A stretch of 13,752 nucleotides of DNA from JAUVXY01 sp964392345 (GTDB lineage Bacteria; Actinomycetota; Humimicrobiia; Humimicrobiales; Humimicrobiaceae). The notes under the pieces are model-generated. The model searched no databases. It was not told the origin of the DNA and saw nothing but the letters and a program-made list of their open reading frames with translations. Below are positions 6,392 to 13,752 of the stretch, piece by piece. The stretch is from contig CAYMPQ010000047.1 in assembly GCA_964392345.1 (NCBI GenBank), positions 1-13,752 of the forward strand, written 5' to 3'. The first letter of the stretch is position 1. Every line of letters begins with the position of its first letter. The translations under genes were made by a program, and so were the position numbers.

Positions 6392-7918
6392 ATGAGCAAA
6401 AATGATAATCTAGTTCAACTCAAAAATATAACTAAAACTTTTCCGGGAGTTTTGGCTGTTGATAATGTAGATTTTGATCTTAAATATGGAGAGGTACACG
6501 CACTTGTAGGGGAAAATGGTGCAGGGAAAAGCACTCTCATAAAAATTTTGGGAGGGGTGTATCATCCAGATAACGGAGAAATAATATTTGATGGAAATAA
6601 AATTAGTCTTTCATCGCCGCAAGAGTCAAAACTTAACAAAATATCTGTTATTTACCAGGAATTTAATCTAGTTCCAGACCTGAGCGTAGCTGAAAATATT
6701 TTTATTGGCAAAGAACCAAGAATGATTGGTAATTTATTTATAAATTGGAAAAAAATAAATTCAGATGCAAGTAAGTTATTAAATAAATTAGGTGTCAATA
6801 TTGATTCTAGAAAGTATATTGATGATCTGTCGGTGGCAGAAAGGCAAATGGTTGAAATTGCCAAAGCTTTATCTTTTGAATCTAAACTGATAATAATGGA
6901 TGAGCCAACCGCTACTCTAACAAACAAGGAAGTAAGAAAGTTATTTAGCGTAATCAAAGATTTGCGAGAGCAAGGTGTATCTATAATCTATATTTCTCAC
7001 CGGTTAGAAGAGGCATTTGAACTTTCCGATAGAATAACTGTGCTTAGGGATGGTAAAAAAATTGGGACCAAAAATATTTCTGATACTAGCAAAGAAGAGA
7101 TAATTAAAATGATGGTAGGAAAAGTAATAAAAGATTATTTTAGTGCGCAGGAGGAAGTGTCAGAAAAAAAAGAAGTATCGGTAGAAGTGAAAAATTATTC
7201 AGTAGCAGATCATATAGATAATGTAAGCTTTAAACTATATAAGGGGGAAATACTATCCATAGCTGGTATATTAGGTTCCGGGGCTCATCACCTTGCAAGA
7301 TCCTTGTACGGGGTTGTTCCTAAAAAGGAAGGAGAAGTTTACTTTGAAGGCAAGGAAGTAAATATTAATAGCACAAAAGATGCTATCAAGCTAGGAATAG
7401 GTTATGTAACAGATGATAGAAAAAATGAAGGACTGCTTCCTGATATGTCTGTGCTTCAAAATTTAAGTATAATAGTTATAAAAACTCTAACTTTTATGAA
7501 AGGATTATTTGTTAAGGCTGTAAAAGAGAGAAAAATATTTGACGAAACGAAAGAAAAGCTTGATATTAAATTCTCTGATTATAATCAGAGAATTATTTAT
7601 TTAAGTGGGGGTAATCAGCAAAAAGTAATAATTGGAAGAACGTTGATAGCAAATTGTAAAGTACTTATACTTCTTGAGCCTACAAGGGGGATTGATGTAG
7701 GCGCTAAAGCAGAAATTCATAGGATAATAAGGGAATTGGCAAATAAAGGGATAGCTATTTTAATGACTTCTTCGGAATTGCCAGAGCTTGTTAACCTGTC
7801 TGACAGGTGCATTGTTTTGTATAAGGGGAAAATAGCGGCAAAATTTGATAGAAAAACTATTAACGAAGAAGAGCTGGTAGCTGCACAGATAGGGCAATTT
7901 GCAAATAATGATAATTAA
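6392..7918 (+). CDS. CUT2-type sugar ABC transporter ATP-binding protein (RbsA/MglA-like), with altered second Walker B
   Basis: A 508-residue protein with two fused nucleotide-binding domains, the arrangement of RbsA, MglA and XylG, which power monosaccharide import at the inner face of the membrane. Domain 1 is complete: Walker A GENGAGKST (40-48), Q-loop YQEFNLVPDLSVAENIF, the signature-like LSVAERQMVEIAKAL starting at 146, Walker B IIMDEPTA (D170, E171) and the switch His in ISHRLEEAF. Domain 2 has the degenerate GILGSGAHHL in place of Walker A, as is usual in this family, and an intact signature LSGGNQQKV (404-412). Its Walker B, however, reads VLILLEPTRGID: residue 428 is Leu (codon 7673-7675) where the family has Asp. 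The Glu (E429) remains. No Shine-Dalgarno sequence is visible before the ATG. First gene of a four-gene importer operon; the substrate is not predictable from this subunit. Confidence 0.95.
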   Translation: MSKNDNLVQLKNITKTFPGVLAVDNVDFDLKYGEVHALVGENGAGKSTLIKILGGVYHPDNGEIIFDGNKISLSSPQESKLNKISVIYQEFNLVPDLSVAENIFIGKEPRMIGNLFINWKKINSDASKLLNKLGVNIDSRKYIDDLSVAERQMVEIAKALSFESKLIIMDEPTATLTNKEVRKLFSVIKDLREQGVSIIYISHRLEEAFELSDRITVLRDGKKIGTKNISDTSKEEIIKMMVGKVIKDYFSAQEEVSEKKEVSVEVKNYSVADHIDNVSFKLYKGEILSIAGILGSGAHHLARSLYGVVPKKEGEVYFEGKEVNINSTKDAIKLGIGYVTDDRKNEGLLPDMSVLQNLSIIVIKTLTFMKGLFVKAVKERKIFDETKEKLDIKFSDYNQRIIYLSGGNQQKVIIGRTLIANCKVLILLEPTRGIDVGAKAEIHRIIRELANKGIAILMTSSELPELVNLSDRCIVLYKGKIAAKFDRKTINEEELVAAQIGQFANNDN

Positions 7919-8010
7919 ATTTAGTCAGTTAGAAAGTCAGAATATAAAAGTATTTTAACTTAAATTTACTTATAAGCTTGTTACATATTTTATAAAAAAA
8001 GGGAAATTAA

Positions 8011-8973
8011 ATGGTCAAGTTTTTAAAGCTTTATGAAAAATTCGGAATTTTTATTTTCATAGTTATAGGGGCCATAGTTCTTTCTATTGCGAGTCCTCAT
8101 TTTTTAGAATTAAATACTATTTTAAATATAATCACTCAAGGTACATATGCCGCAATTATTGGGTTTGGCATGACGTTTGCAATTACGAGTGGCGGCTTTG
8201 ATCTTTCAGTCGAAGCAGTTATGGGGCTTACCAGCGTTTTTTTAGCAATTTTGATACCTGTAGTTGGAATTCCTTTGGCTATTGTTATATCACTTGTTAT
8301 AGCTTCCTCTGTTGGCCTGGTAAATGGCCTTATAATAACTAAATTAGATGTTAATCCATTTATCACTACTCTGGCGATGATGACTATTATAAGGGGGGTT
8401 TCACTCTTGGTCGCAGGAGGCAGGCAGATTGTTATAAGTGAAAAAAGTTTCATGATGATAGGCACTGGAAAATTACTGGGAATTCCTGTGCCAATTTATA
8501 TAACGATGGTTTTATTTATCATATTTTATTTAATTTTATACCATACGCCATTTGGGAGGCATGTAAGTGCTGTTGGTTCAAATGAAAATTCTTCAAGAAT
8601 ATCAGGGCTGAATGTAAACTTAGTGAAAATAGCGGTATTCATCCTGGTTTCATTTACTGCTGGTGTTGCTGGTACTATAAGGACCTCCCAAACTTTAATA
8701 GGCATACCTACAATGGCTCCAGGCTTTGTATTGGATGTCATTACTGTAACGATTTTAGGCGGAACAAGTTTATCTGGTGGCAGAGGTAATCTATGGGGGA
8801 CATTATTTGCTGGAGTTTTTATTTCTATGATTTACTATGGCCTAAATTTATTGGGGGTACAGATTTTCTATCAGATGCTCTCTGTAGGTCTGGTGTTAAT
8901 TTTTGCATTGTTCGTAAATGGAATTAGAACAAAATATTTAGAGAAAATAAAAGCAAGGGGAATTAAGGTATAG
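8011..8973 (+). CDS. Sugar ABC transporter permease 1 (RbsC-like, CUT2)
   Basis: A 320-residue, very hydrophobic integral membrane protein of the BPD_transp_2 (RbsC/XylH/AraH) family. Hydrophobic spans begin at about residue 11 and continue to the end, roughly eight to ten segments. Diagnostic blocks are GGFDLSV (61-67), corresponding to the family's GGIDLSVG, and LGGTSLSGGRGN (249-260) with the following WGTLFAG, a loop that in this family contacts the ATPase. It forms part of the membrane channel with the ATPase encoded 92 bp upstream and permease 2. GGGAAATTAA sits directly before the ATG, giving a modest ribosome binding site; a near-identical leader (GGGAAATTAAA) precedes permease 2. The 92-bp gap shows no terminator. 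Confidence 0.94.
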   Translation: MVKFLKLYEKFGIFIFIVIGAIVLSIASPHFLELNTILNIITQGTYAAIIGFGMTFAITSGGFDLSVEAVMGLTSVFLAILIPVVGIPLAIVISLVIASSVGLVNGLIITKLDVNPFITTLAMMTIIRGVSLLVAGGRQIVISEKSFMMIGTGKLLGIPVPIYITMVLFIIFYLILYHTPFGRHVSAVGSNENSSRISGLNVNLVKIAVFILVSFTAGVAGTIRTSQTLIGIPTMAPGFVLDVITVTILGGTSLSGGRGNLWGTLFAGVFISMIYYGLNLLGVQIFYQMLSVGLVLIFALFVNGIRTKYLEKIKARGIKV

Positions 8974-9053
8974 TAAAAGAAAGTGATTACAAAAGGTAGA
9001 TAGTTCTAAGTTATTCAAAAGATAATAAGGTTAAAGTTAAGGGAAATTAAAAA

Positions 9054-10031
9054 ATGTATGATGTGAAAGCAAAAAAAGTAAAAATGAAGATAGGCCAGCT
9101 GTGGGAGAATTTTGGACTACTATTTCTGTTTGTTGTTGTAATAACAATTTTTTCTATTCTTTCACCAACATTTCGGACATATTACAATTTTGCTAATAAC
9201 TTTAGGTTTTCTTCACTTATAGGAATTGGTGCAGTAGGAATGACTTTTTGTATAATGTCCGGTGATTTTGATATTTCAATAGGTTCAATGCTTGCTTTAG
9301 TGGCAGTCATAGGATCCTCGTTAATTCCAAAAATAGGAGGTATTGGCGGAGTTTTATCCACCATTGTTATTGCTTCTTTTCTAGGTTTCGTTAATGGTGT
9401 TTTTATTGCCAAGCTCAAGATACCTGCTTTTATAACTACTCTTGGCATGTTATTTGTTTTTAGAGCGCTTGCTTTTATGTATACTAATAATGCTCCTGTG
9501 TATATACAAGATAAGTTTTGGTTGTTTATGGGTAATGGCAAAGTGCACGGCATTCCTTTTGCTGCTATAGTCATGACTGTCTGTTATTTAGGTGCATTTT
9601 TGTTATTACGAAAATCTCCATTCGGAAGATATATCATAGCAATTGGGACTAACAAAAGGGCTGCAATGCTTTCTGGTATAAATGTTGACAATGTAAAAAT
9701 TATTATTTTTACACTTCTAGGTTTCTTTATAGGCGTTGCGTCAGTTGTTACTTCTGCGAATCTTGGTTCTGCAAATCCAGGATTGATGGGACAGGGCTAT
9801 GAATTTCAAGTAATAACTGCGGTGGTATTAGGAGGTACTTCATTAAAAGGGGGTAACGGAAGTATAGGAGGTGCTTTTATTGCTGCAATGATTTTAACCT
9901 ATTTTAAAAATGGGTTGGGACTGTTACAGGTGAGTTCTTACTGGCAGTATGTAGCTGTAGGATTAATATTAATATTAGCGGTTACTTTGAATAGAATGAA
10001 ATATACACTTCTGGGACAAGTGGAAGTATAG
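9054..10031 (+). CDS. Sugar ABC transporter permease 2 (RbsC-like, CUT2)
   Basis: A 325-residue membrane protein of the same BPD_transp_2 family. A short basic N terminus (KAKKVKMK) precedes the first hydrophobic span at about residues 22-40. GDFDISIG (70-77) and LGGTSLKGGNGS (259-270) match the corresponding blocks of permease 1, so the two are paralogues, but they are well diverged and probably form a heterodimeric channel. Many CUT2 systems use one permease as a homodimer; a pair of permease genes is a recognised variant. It is 80 bp after permease 1, with no terminator between. It is encoded on the same strand as the rest of the importer and directly precedes the binding-protein gene. Confidence 0.94.
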   Translation: MYDVKAKKVKMKIGQLWENFGLLFLFVVVITIFSILSPTFRTYYNFANNFRFSSLIGIGAVGMTFCIMSGDFDISIGSMLALVAVIGSSLIPKIGGIGGVLSTIVIASFLGFVNGVFIAKLKIPAFITTLGMLFVFRALAFMYTNNAPVYIQDKFWLFMGNGKVHGIPFAAIVMTVCYLGAFLLLRKSPFGRYIIAIGTNKRAAMLSGINVDNVKIIIFTLLGFFIGVASVVTSANLGSANPGLMGQGYEFQVITAVVLGGTSLKGGNGSIGGAFIAAMILTYFKNGLGLLQVSSYWQYVAVGLILILAVTLNRMKYTLLGQVEV

Positions 10032-10063
10032 TTTATTAAGCAGAACCTAGCTAAGAGTAATCG

Positions 10064-10121
10064 CGATAAAAATACCAACAAGAAATGGAGGTGATGTAAA
10101 AGCAAAAGGTTGGTATTATCG
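10064..10121 (+). promoter_or_regulatory. Hairpin leader with an anti-SD-complementary loop before the binding-protein gene
   Basis: AATACCAAC (10071-10079) and GTTGGTATT (10109-10117) are perfect 9-bp arms. CGAT (10064-10067) and ATCG (10118-10121) add four pairs beyond a three-base AAA bulge. The 29-base loop holds GGAGGTGAT (10087-10095), a full complement to the 16S rRNA 3' end, but no proper gene starts after it: only a 4-codon ATG frame (10085-10099) and short frames follow. The element lies in the 139-bp gap between permease 2 and the binding protein. It could stabilise or process the mRNA to raise binding-protein expression, or act as a translational control. Confidence 0.5.
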
Positions 10122-10156
10122 ATGCGCAGTTGTGTCGTTTGTAGTTAAATACTAAA

Positions 10157-10163
10157 AAGGAGG
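10157..10163 (+). promoter_or_regulatory. Strong ribosome binding site of the binding-protein gene
   Basis: AAGGAGG lies 7 bases before the ATG at 10171. It is the best Shine-Dalgarno site in front of any gene in this window. That agrees with the need for more binding protein than membrane subunits, and fixes the start codon. Confidence 0.85.
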
Positions 10164-10170
10164 ATATTAA

Positions 10171-11244
10171 ATGAGTAAAATTAAGTATCTTAGGGTTGTA
10201 TTAATTATTGTTGTTTCACTTATGCTTGCTTTGACTTTTACATTGGCTGGTTGTAAAAAGGAAGCAGCTCCTGAGAAGGAAGAAGAAGAAGTAGCCGAGG
10301 AAGCAGCTCCTGTAAAGGAAGAAGAAGAAGAAGTAGCCGAGGAAGCAGCTCCTGAGAAGAAAATAACCATTGGTTATTCTTTATGGACTATGGAGTATAC
10401 ATTTTTTCAGAATCTTGAAAAAGGTGTTAGGGATGCGTGCAGCGACCTTGGCTATGAGTATGTCATGATAGACCAGAACAGTGATCCAACTAAGATGGTT
10501 CAGGATATGAACAGTTTGATCGGCCAGGGTATAACAGGTATGGTTTCAACTCCTGTAGACCCAGGCGCTATAGGTCCTGCAGTAGAAGCTGCTAGAGATG
10601 CTGGAATACCCGTTGTTTGTGCTGATATTGGGAAATCAGGTCCCGTTAATGCTCTTATAATTTCTGATAATTATCATGGCGGAGAACTAGCTGCGGAGTA
10701 TTTGCACGAACTTCTAAAAGATGACCCAAATAATACTTGGAAATTTGGTCTTGGCAACTTGCAACCACAATGGACATATGCAAGAGAAAGAGGAGAGGGT
10801 TTTAGGGATAAAGCGGAAGAACTAGGCTATGAGATAGCTTCTGAAATAATAGTTGAGACAGCAAGCGCTGAAGGCGGGTTTGACACCATGCAGCAGATAA
10901 TATCAGCAGCTCCGGATATTGTTGGTGCATTCTTTTCAAGTGGCCGGGAAGCTGTTGGAGCAGCAAATGCAGTTGAAGCAGCTGGAAAAGATATAATGGT
11001 AGTTGGGTATAATGGAGACCCTGAAGAACTGCAAGCCATAAAAGACGGTGTTCTAACTGCAACAATACTACAGCAGCCTTATCTTATTGGCTATATGTCT
11101 GTAGAAATATTGAAGGAAATTATAGAAAATGGCGCTGAATATGAGGATGCTGAGGTGCCTGCACCTGTAAAGCTTATTACGCCTGACAATCTTGATGAGA
11201 TAGCGAAAGAGCTAGAAGAGAAAAGAGGCCAACCAGCGTATTAA
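10171..11244 (+). CDS. Sugar ABC transporter substrate-binding lipoprotein (Peripla_BP_4 / RbsB-like)
   Basis: A 357-residue extracytoplasmic binding protein. Residues 1-27 are a lipoprotein signal peptide: a basic start (SKIKYLR), a hydrophobic core and the lipobox LAGC, with lipidation expected at Cys28. Residues 31-63 are a Glu/Ala/Pro/Lys linker built from repeats. The sugar-binding domain follows from about residue 65: ITIGYSLWTMEYTFFQN, then FGLGNLQPQWTYARERGEGF and VVGYNGDPEELQAI, typical of the periplasmic-binding-protein type 1 fold used by CUT2 importers. Aromatic residues near the start of the fold (W71, Y75, F77, F78) could stack against a sugar. It captures the sugar outside the membrane and delivers it to the two permeases encoded upstream. 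It is the last gene of the operon, before a terminator, with its own strong ribosome binding site. The ligand is unknown. Confidence 0.94.
   Translation: MSKIKYLRVVLIIVVSLMLALTFTLAGCKKEAAPEKEEEEVAEEAAPVKEEEEEVAEEAAPEKKITIGYSLWTMEYTFFQNLEKGVRDACSDLGYEYVMIDQNSDPTKMVQDMNSLIGQGITGMVSTPVDPGAIGPAVEAARDAGIPVVCADIGKSGPVNALIISDNYHGGELAAEYLHELLKDDPNNTWKFGLGNLQPQWTYARERGEGFRDKAEELGYEIASEIIVETASAEGGFDTMQQIISAAPDIVGAFFSSGREAVGAANAVEAAGKDIMVVGYNGDPEELQAIKDGVLTATILQQPYLIGYMSVEILKEIIENGAEYEDAEVPAPVKLITPDNLDEIAKELEEKRGQPAY
10261..10359 (+). repeat. In-frame tandem repeat encoding the acidic lipoprotein linker
   Basis: Unit 1 (10261-10299, 39 bp) and unit 2 (10300-10341, 42 bp) are near-identical; an 18-bp partial third unit follows (10342-10359). 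Unit 2 differs by GTA for GAG and one extra GAA codon. They encode EAAPEKEEEEVAE, EAAPVKEEEEEVAE and EAAPEK. The unit lengths are multiples of three, so copy-number change would keep the frame and alter only the length of the spacer between the lipid anchor and the binding domain. Confidence 0.9.
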
Positions 11245-11275
11245 ACGTAATAGTATTGTGTTATAGCAAAGTTAG

Positions 11276-11315
11276 AAAGATGGAGTGGATATTTTATAAA
11301 ACCACTCCATCTTTT
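11276..11315 (+). terminator. Rho-independent terminator, probably bidirectional
   Basis: AAAGATGGAGTGG (11276-11288) and CCACTCCATCTTT (11302-11314) form a perfect 13-bp stem around a 13-base A/T loop, ending in a TTTT run (11312-11315). It lies 31 bp after the stop of the binding-protein gene and so ends the transporter operon. On the - strand the same stem lies about 70 bases beyond the end of the flavoprotein gene and is followed by TTTCT, so it may also stop the converging transcript. Confidence 0.9.
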
Positions 11316-11382
11316 ATATGTCAGCAAGATAAACCCAGGGAAGGTAAGCCTTATTTTGTCTTATGTCTCTAATTCATTTTGT

Positions 11383-12780
11383 TTAAAATCTTCTCTTTTT
11401 AAGTTCAAGGATTGCTTTTCCACATATTTTATTTACCGGATCCCAAACGGTGGAAATAAATGGGGCATAGCTTAAATCCAGCATATAAATATCATCAATC
11501 TTCATCTCGCCTGTAATAGCAGAAGCAAATATATCTATTCTTTTGCCAACTCCTTCTTTTCCAATCATTTGTGCTCCAAGCAACTTTCTTGAACTTGCAT
11601 CAATAATAATAGTTATGGTTATAGTCTCAGCTCCCGGGACTGCACTGACATGAGAATAGTAGCTGCCGCTAATTTTAAATGCATTATAGCCAAGCTCTGA
11701 GGCATCTTTTAGGTTTAAGCCAACTTTTGCTGTCTCAAGGCCGAACACTTTATCTGTTTTTGTCCCAATAGATCCAGGGAACACCAGATCTCCACCTGCA
11801 GCATTTTCGCCAGCAATTCTACCCATCTTAGCAGCATTATTTGCAGTAGGAATATAATCATCTTTTCCGGTTATTATATTTTTTACTGTGGCACAATCTC
11901 CAGCAGCGTATATATTAATCTGGGAGGATTGCAGTTTTGGAGTTACCTTTATAGCTTTGTTTACCCCAAGTTCAATAGATGTGTCGCTTAAGAATTCTGT
12001 ATTTGCAATAATCCCTGTAGACACAATTACTAAGTCAGTATCTATAGTCATATTTTCATCTTTGGTACTTAATGAAACCGAGAGGGCTTTACCTGTGCGA
12101 TCCTGATTTATAGAGGCAACACTGCAACCAGTATGGATTTCAGTACCATCTAATTTAACCTTTTTATGCAGAATAGTGCTAATTTCATCATCAAAATCTC
12201 TAAAGATTTTATTTGCCTTTTCTACTATAGTAACTTTTATTCCTAACTTGTTTAAGGCTTCAGCTGCGAGAAGTCCAATAGAACCCCCTCCCATAACAAC
12301 TGCTTTTGAAGGACTGCTAAGACTAATATATTTTTTTAAATTTAATGCATCTTTTACATTCCTAAGGTGAAAAACATTTTTTGCATTAATTCCAGGAATG
12401 TTATGTTGCATTGGTATGGCACCGCAGCAGATTACAAGCTTGTCATAGCTAAAAAATTTGTTTTCAGATGAGCTGTTTACATTTGCCAGAATCTCCTTTT
12501 TAAAAAGGTCTATTCCGACAACTTTGTGGTTTGTAAGAATTTTTATTTTCCTTTTTTGCTCAAAAAAACTTACAGGGTAAGCAAATATATCATCAATATT
12601 TTTAACTATTCCAGAAATATAGTATGGAAGGGCACATGTGCCATAAGAAATAAATTCCCCGCTTTCAAGCACTGTTATATTTAAATCAGGAGACACTCTT
12701 CTTGCCTGGCTTGCGGCAGCAAGGCCAGCTACGTTTCCGCCTATTACCAGCAGATTTTTATATAAGTTACTTTTATGCAT
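11383..12780 (-). CDS. CoA-disulfide reductase / NADH oxidase-like FAD-dependent flavoprotein
   Basis: A 465-residue member of the pyridine nucleotide-disulfide oxidoreductase family (Pyr_redox_2 plus dimerisation domain). Seen: the FAD-binding VIGGNVAGLAAA (12-23), the redox cysteine Cys49 in SYGTCALPYY (45-54), the NAD(P)H-binding MGGGSIGLLAAE (163-174), the second FAD block IYAAGDC (290-296) and the C-terminal DLSYAPFISTVWDPV with Tyr438. The CALPY context and the C-terminal tyrosine resemble CoA-disulfide and CoA-persulfide reductases more than the water-forming NADH oxidases. Those enzymes keep CoA or low-molecular-weight thiols reduced, or reduce persulfides or oxygen in anaerobes. AGGAG (12790-12794, - strand) lies 9 bases before the ATG. 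It is the second gene of a two-gene - strand unit, 66 bp after the short-chain dehydrogenase gene, and converges on the transporter operon. Confidence 0.9.
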   Translation of the reverse strand: MHKSNLYKNLLVIGGNVAGLAAASQARRVSPDLNITVLESGEFISYGTCALPYYISGIVKNIDDIFAYPVSFFEQKRKIKILTNHKVVGIDLFKKEILANVNSSSENKFFSYDKLVICCGAIPMQHNIPGINAKNVFHLRNVKDALNLKKYISLSSPSKAVVMGGGSIGLLAAEALNKLGIKVTIVEKANKIFRDFDDEISTILHKKVKLDGTEIHTGCSVASINQDRTGKALSVSLSTKDENMTIDTDLVIVSTGIIANTEFLSDTSIELGVNKAIKVTPKLQSSQINIYAAGDCATVKNIITGKDDYIPTANNAAKMGRIAGENAAGGDLVFPGSIGTKTDKVFGLETAKVGLNLKDASELGYNAFKISGSYYSHVSAVPGAETITITIIIDASSRKLLGAQMIGKEGVGKRIDIFASAITGEMKIDDIYMLDLSYAPFISTVWDPVNKICGKAILELKKRRF

Positions 12781-12846
12781 TTATACTGTCTCCTGTTCTA
12801 TGTCTTTCTGCTTACAATTAAATAATTTTAAGGCATTTGGAAATAT

Positions 12847-13629
12847 TTAGCTACCAGCTGGATGTTTGTATAAAATTCTGCCGCCATCTGCTATAATTTC
12901 CTGGCCAACAATGTATTCGGACATATCTGATGCTAAAAATAGTGCTATATTTGCTATGTCTTCAGGTTTGCCAATTCTTCCTACTGGCAACTGGTCTGCA
13001 AGCATTTTGTTTACTTCCTTGGTGTCAGGGTATCTTTCGCGGAGCATTGGGGTATCAATTAATGCAGGGGTTATCAAGTTTGCTCTTATTCCTTTTGGAA
13101 GTAGTTCGTATGATAGCCCTTTCACAAGGCCGATAAGACCGGCTTTTGATGCTGCATAATGTACTCCGCCGCCCCCGCCGTTGAGTGTAGTTGATGAGCC
13201 AATAATTATAATGCTGCCTTTTTTTTGTTCAAGCATTGAGTTAATAAGACTGTGTATAAAGTAAAAAGCTCCGCTTAAGTTTACAGATACTGATTTTTCC
13301 CACACTTCTATTTTTATTTTGTTAATTGGCGCCCTGATAGTCCAGCCAGCATTACAAACTAGTACATCTACTTTTCTAAAATCATCCAGTATCTTTTTGC
13401 ATGTATTTTTAACTTCTTTATATATTCCTACATTGCAGCCATAGAAAATGCACTCCGTATTATATGCAGTCTTTATTTGTTTGGAAACTTCTTTGCCTCT
13501 TTCTTTATTTCTTCCAATTAGCGCAACTTTTGAGCCGTGCCTGGCAAAATTTTCTGCTATACCTTTGCCTATTCCTTTTGTCGCTCCCGTAATTACTGAC
13601 ACTTTTCCTGATAAATCTAACTCATTCAT
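12847..13629 (-). CDS. SDR-family oxidoreductase (short-chain dehydrogenase)
   Basis: A 260-residue classical short-chain dehydrogenase/reductase. The Rossmann motif TGATKGIG is at 14-21 and NAG at 93-95. The catalytic residues are N117, S145 (in IIGSST), and Y158 with K162 in YAASK. The C terminus has PVGRIGKPEDIANIALFLASD and IVGQEIIADGG, usual for sugar or polyol dehydrogenases and for FabG-like 3-oxoacyl reductases. Arg40 after the second strand (LIGRN) hints at NADP(H). The ribosome binding site is weak (TAGAG, - strand). It could be a sugar dehydrogenase tied to the neighbouring catabolic genes, but it is on the opposite strand and the SDR fold does not by itself name the substrate. Confidence 0.93.
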   Translation of the reverse strand: MNELDLSGKVSVITGATKGIGKGIAENFARHGSKVALIGRNKERGKEVSKQIKTAYNTECIFYGCNVGIYKEVKNTCKKILDDFRKVDVLVCNAGWTIRAPINKIKIEVWEKSVSVNLSGAFYFIHSLINSMLEQKKGSIIIIGSSTTLNGGGGGVHYAASKAGLIGLVKGLSYELLPKGIRANLITPALIDTPMLRERYPDTKEVNKMLADQLPVGRIGKPEDIANIALFLASDMSEYIVGQEIIADGGRILYKHPAGS

Positions 13630-13666
13630 ATTGACTCTAACACATCTTACATATTATTTTAGATTT

Positions 13667-13675
13667 ATTTTAACA
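13667..13675 (-). promoter_or_regulatory. Possible extended -10 promoter element for the SDR-flavoprotein unit
   Basis: Read on the - strand, TGTTAAAAT (13675 down to 13667) gives TG-n-TAAAAT, identical to the extended -10 proposed before the deoR1 gene. The matching -35 region, TTATGA 17 bp upstream, agrees with the consensus at only three positions. Transcription would begin about 30 bases before the ATG at 13629. The region 13630-13752 holds no recognisable gene on either strand; a + strand frame here is a shadow with no family features. Confidence 0.3.
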
Positions 13676-13752
13676 CATTTTTATATTTATCATAAATTCC
13701 GTTTGTGCAATAATTATCACATTACTCTGGAATTATAGTTTATTTAATTATA

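Noticed and set aside
10167..10370. A - strand frame rich in Ser/Ala/Gly over the start of the binding-protein gene
   Set aside because: It is the reverse of the repeated Glu/Ala/Pro linker and the signal-peptide coding sequence; the low complexity arises from the repeat and there is no family pattern.
11338..11356. Short AAGG/CCTT stem followed by ATTTTG as a second terminator
   Set aside because: The stem has only four pairs and a poor T tract; the 13-bp hairpin at 11276-11315 explains termination better.
13448..13738. A + strand frame of 96 codons over the start of the SDR gene and its upstream region
   Set aside because: Most of it is antisense to the clear SDR N terminus, and the remainder is AT-rich with no recognisable features or ribosome binding site.
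1..13752. CRISPR array, transposase, tRNA or prophage signal
   Set aside because: No regularly spaced direct repeats, no terminal inverted repeats with a transposase, no cloverleaf-like sequence and no phage genes were seen on either strand.

Overview
The window is AT-rich (roughly one third G+C by eye) and bacterial. AGA, AGG and ATA codons are common, Shine-Dalgarno sites are weak in front of several genes, and the solute-binding lipoprotein has a long acidic Glu/Ala/Pro linker after its lipobox cysteine. This fits a low-GC anaerobe (Clostridia-like, Atribacterota-like or low-GC Actinomycetota-like), but the sequence alone does not fix the phylum. No rRNA, tRNA, CRISPR, transposase or phage gene is visible. 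No gene-free stretch exceeds 300 bases; the longest are 6204-6391 and 1825-1996.

Layout, + strand. (1) 3-1824: the C-terminal part of an L-fucose/L-arabinose isomerase-like protein, cut by the window edge, overlapping a uroporphyrinogen-decarboxylase (URO-D) superfamily protein. (2) 1924-6203: a predicted promoter overlaid by a perfect 32-bp palindrome, then DeoR regulator 1, a class II aldolase, DeoR regulator 2, an amidohydrolase-fold protein that has lost its metal ligands, and an intact amidohydrolase paralogue. (3) 6256-11315: a second predicted promoter (TTGACT-17-TATATT), then a complete ribose/galactose-type (CUT2) sugar ABC importer: double ATPase, two permeases and a binding lipoprotein. 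A strong hairpin terminator ends this unit. The binding-protein gene has its own structured leader and the best ribosome binding site in the window. On the - strand, convergent: (4) 13629-11383, a short-chain dehydrogenase followed by a CoA-disulfide-reductase-like flavoprotein.

Together the + strand genes look like a regulated uptake and catabolism locus for a sugar or sugar derivative. The CUT2 importer brings it in, the isomerase and class II aldolase would interconvert and cleave it, and the DeoR proteins would sense a phosphorylated intermediate. No kinase is visible; it may lie upstream. The unusual parts are the URO-D protein (a superfamily of decarboxylases and corrinoid/CoM methyltransferases) and the amidohydrolase pair with one apparently metal-free partner, neither explained by a textbook fucose pathway. 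The substrate cannot be named from sequence alone.
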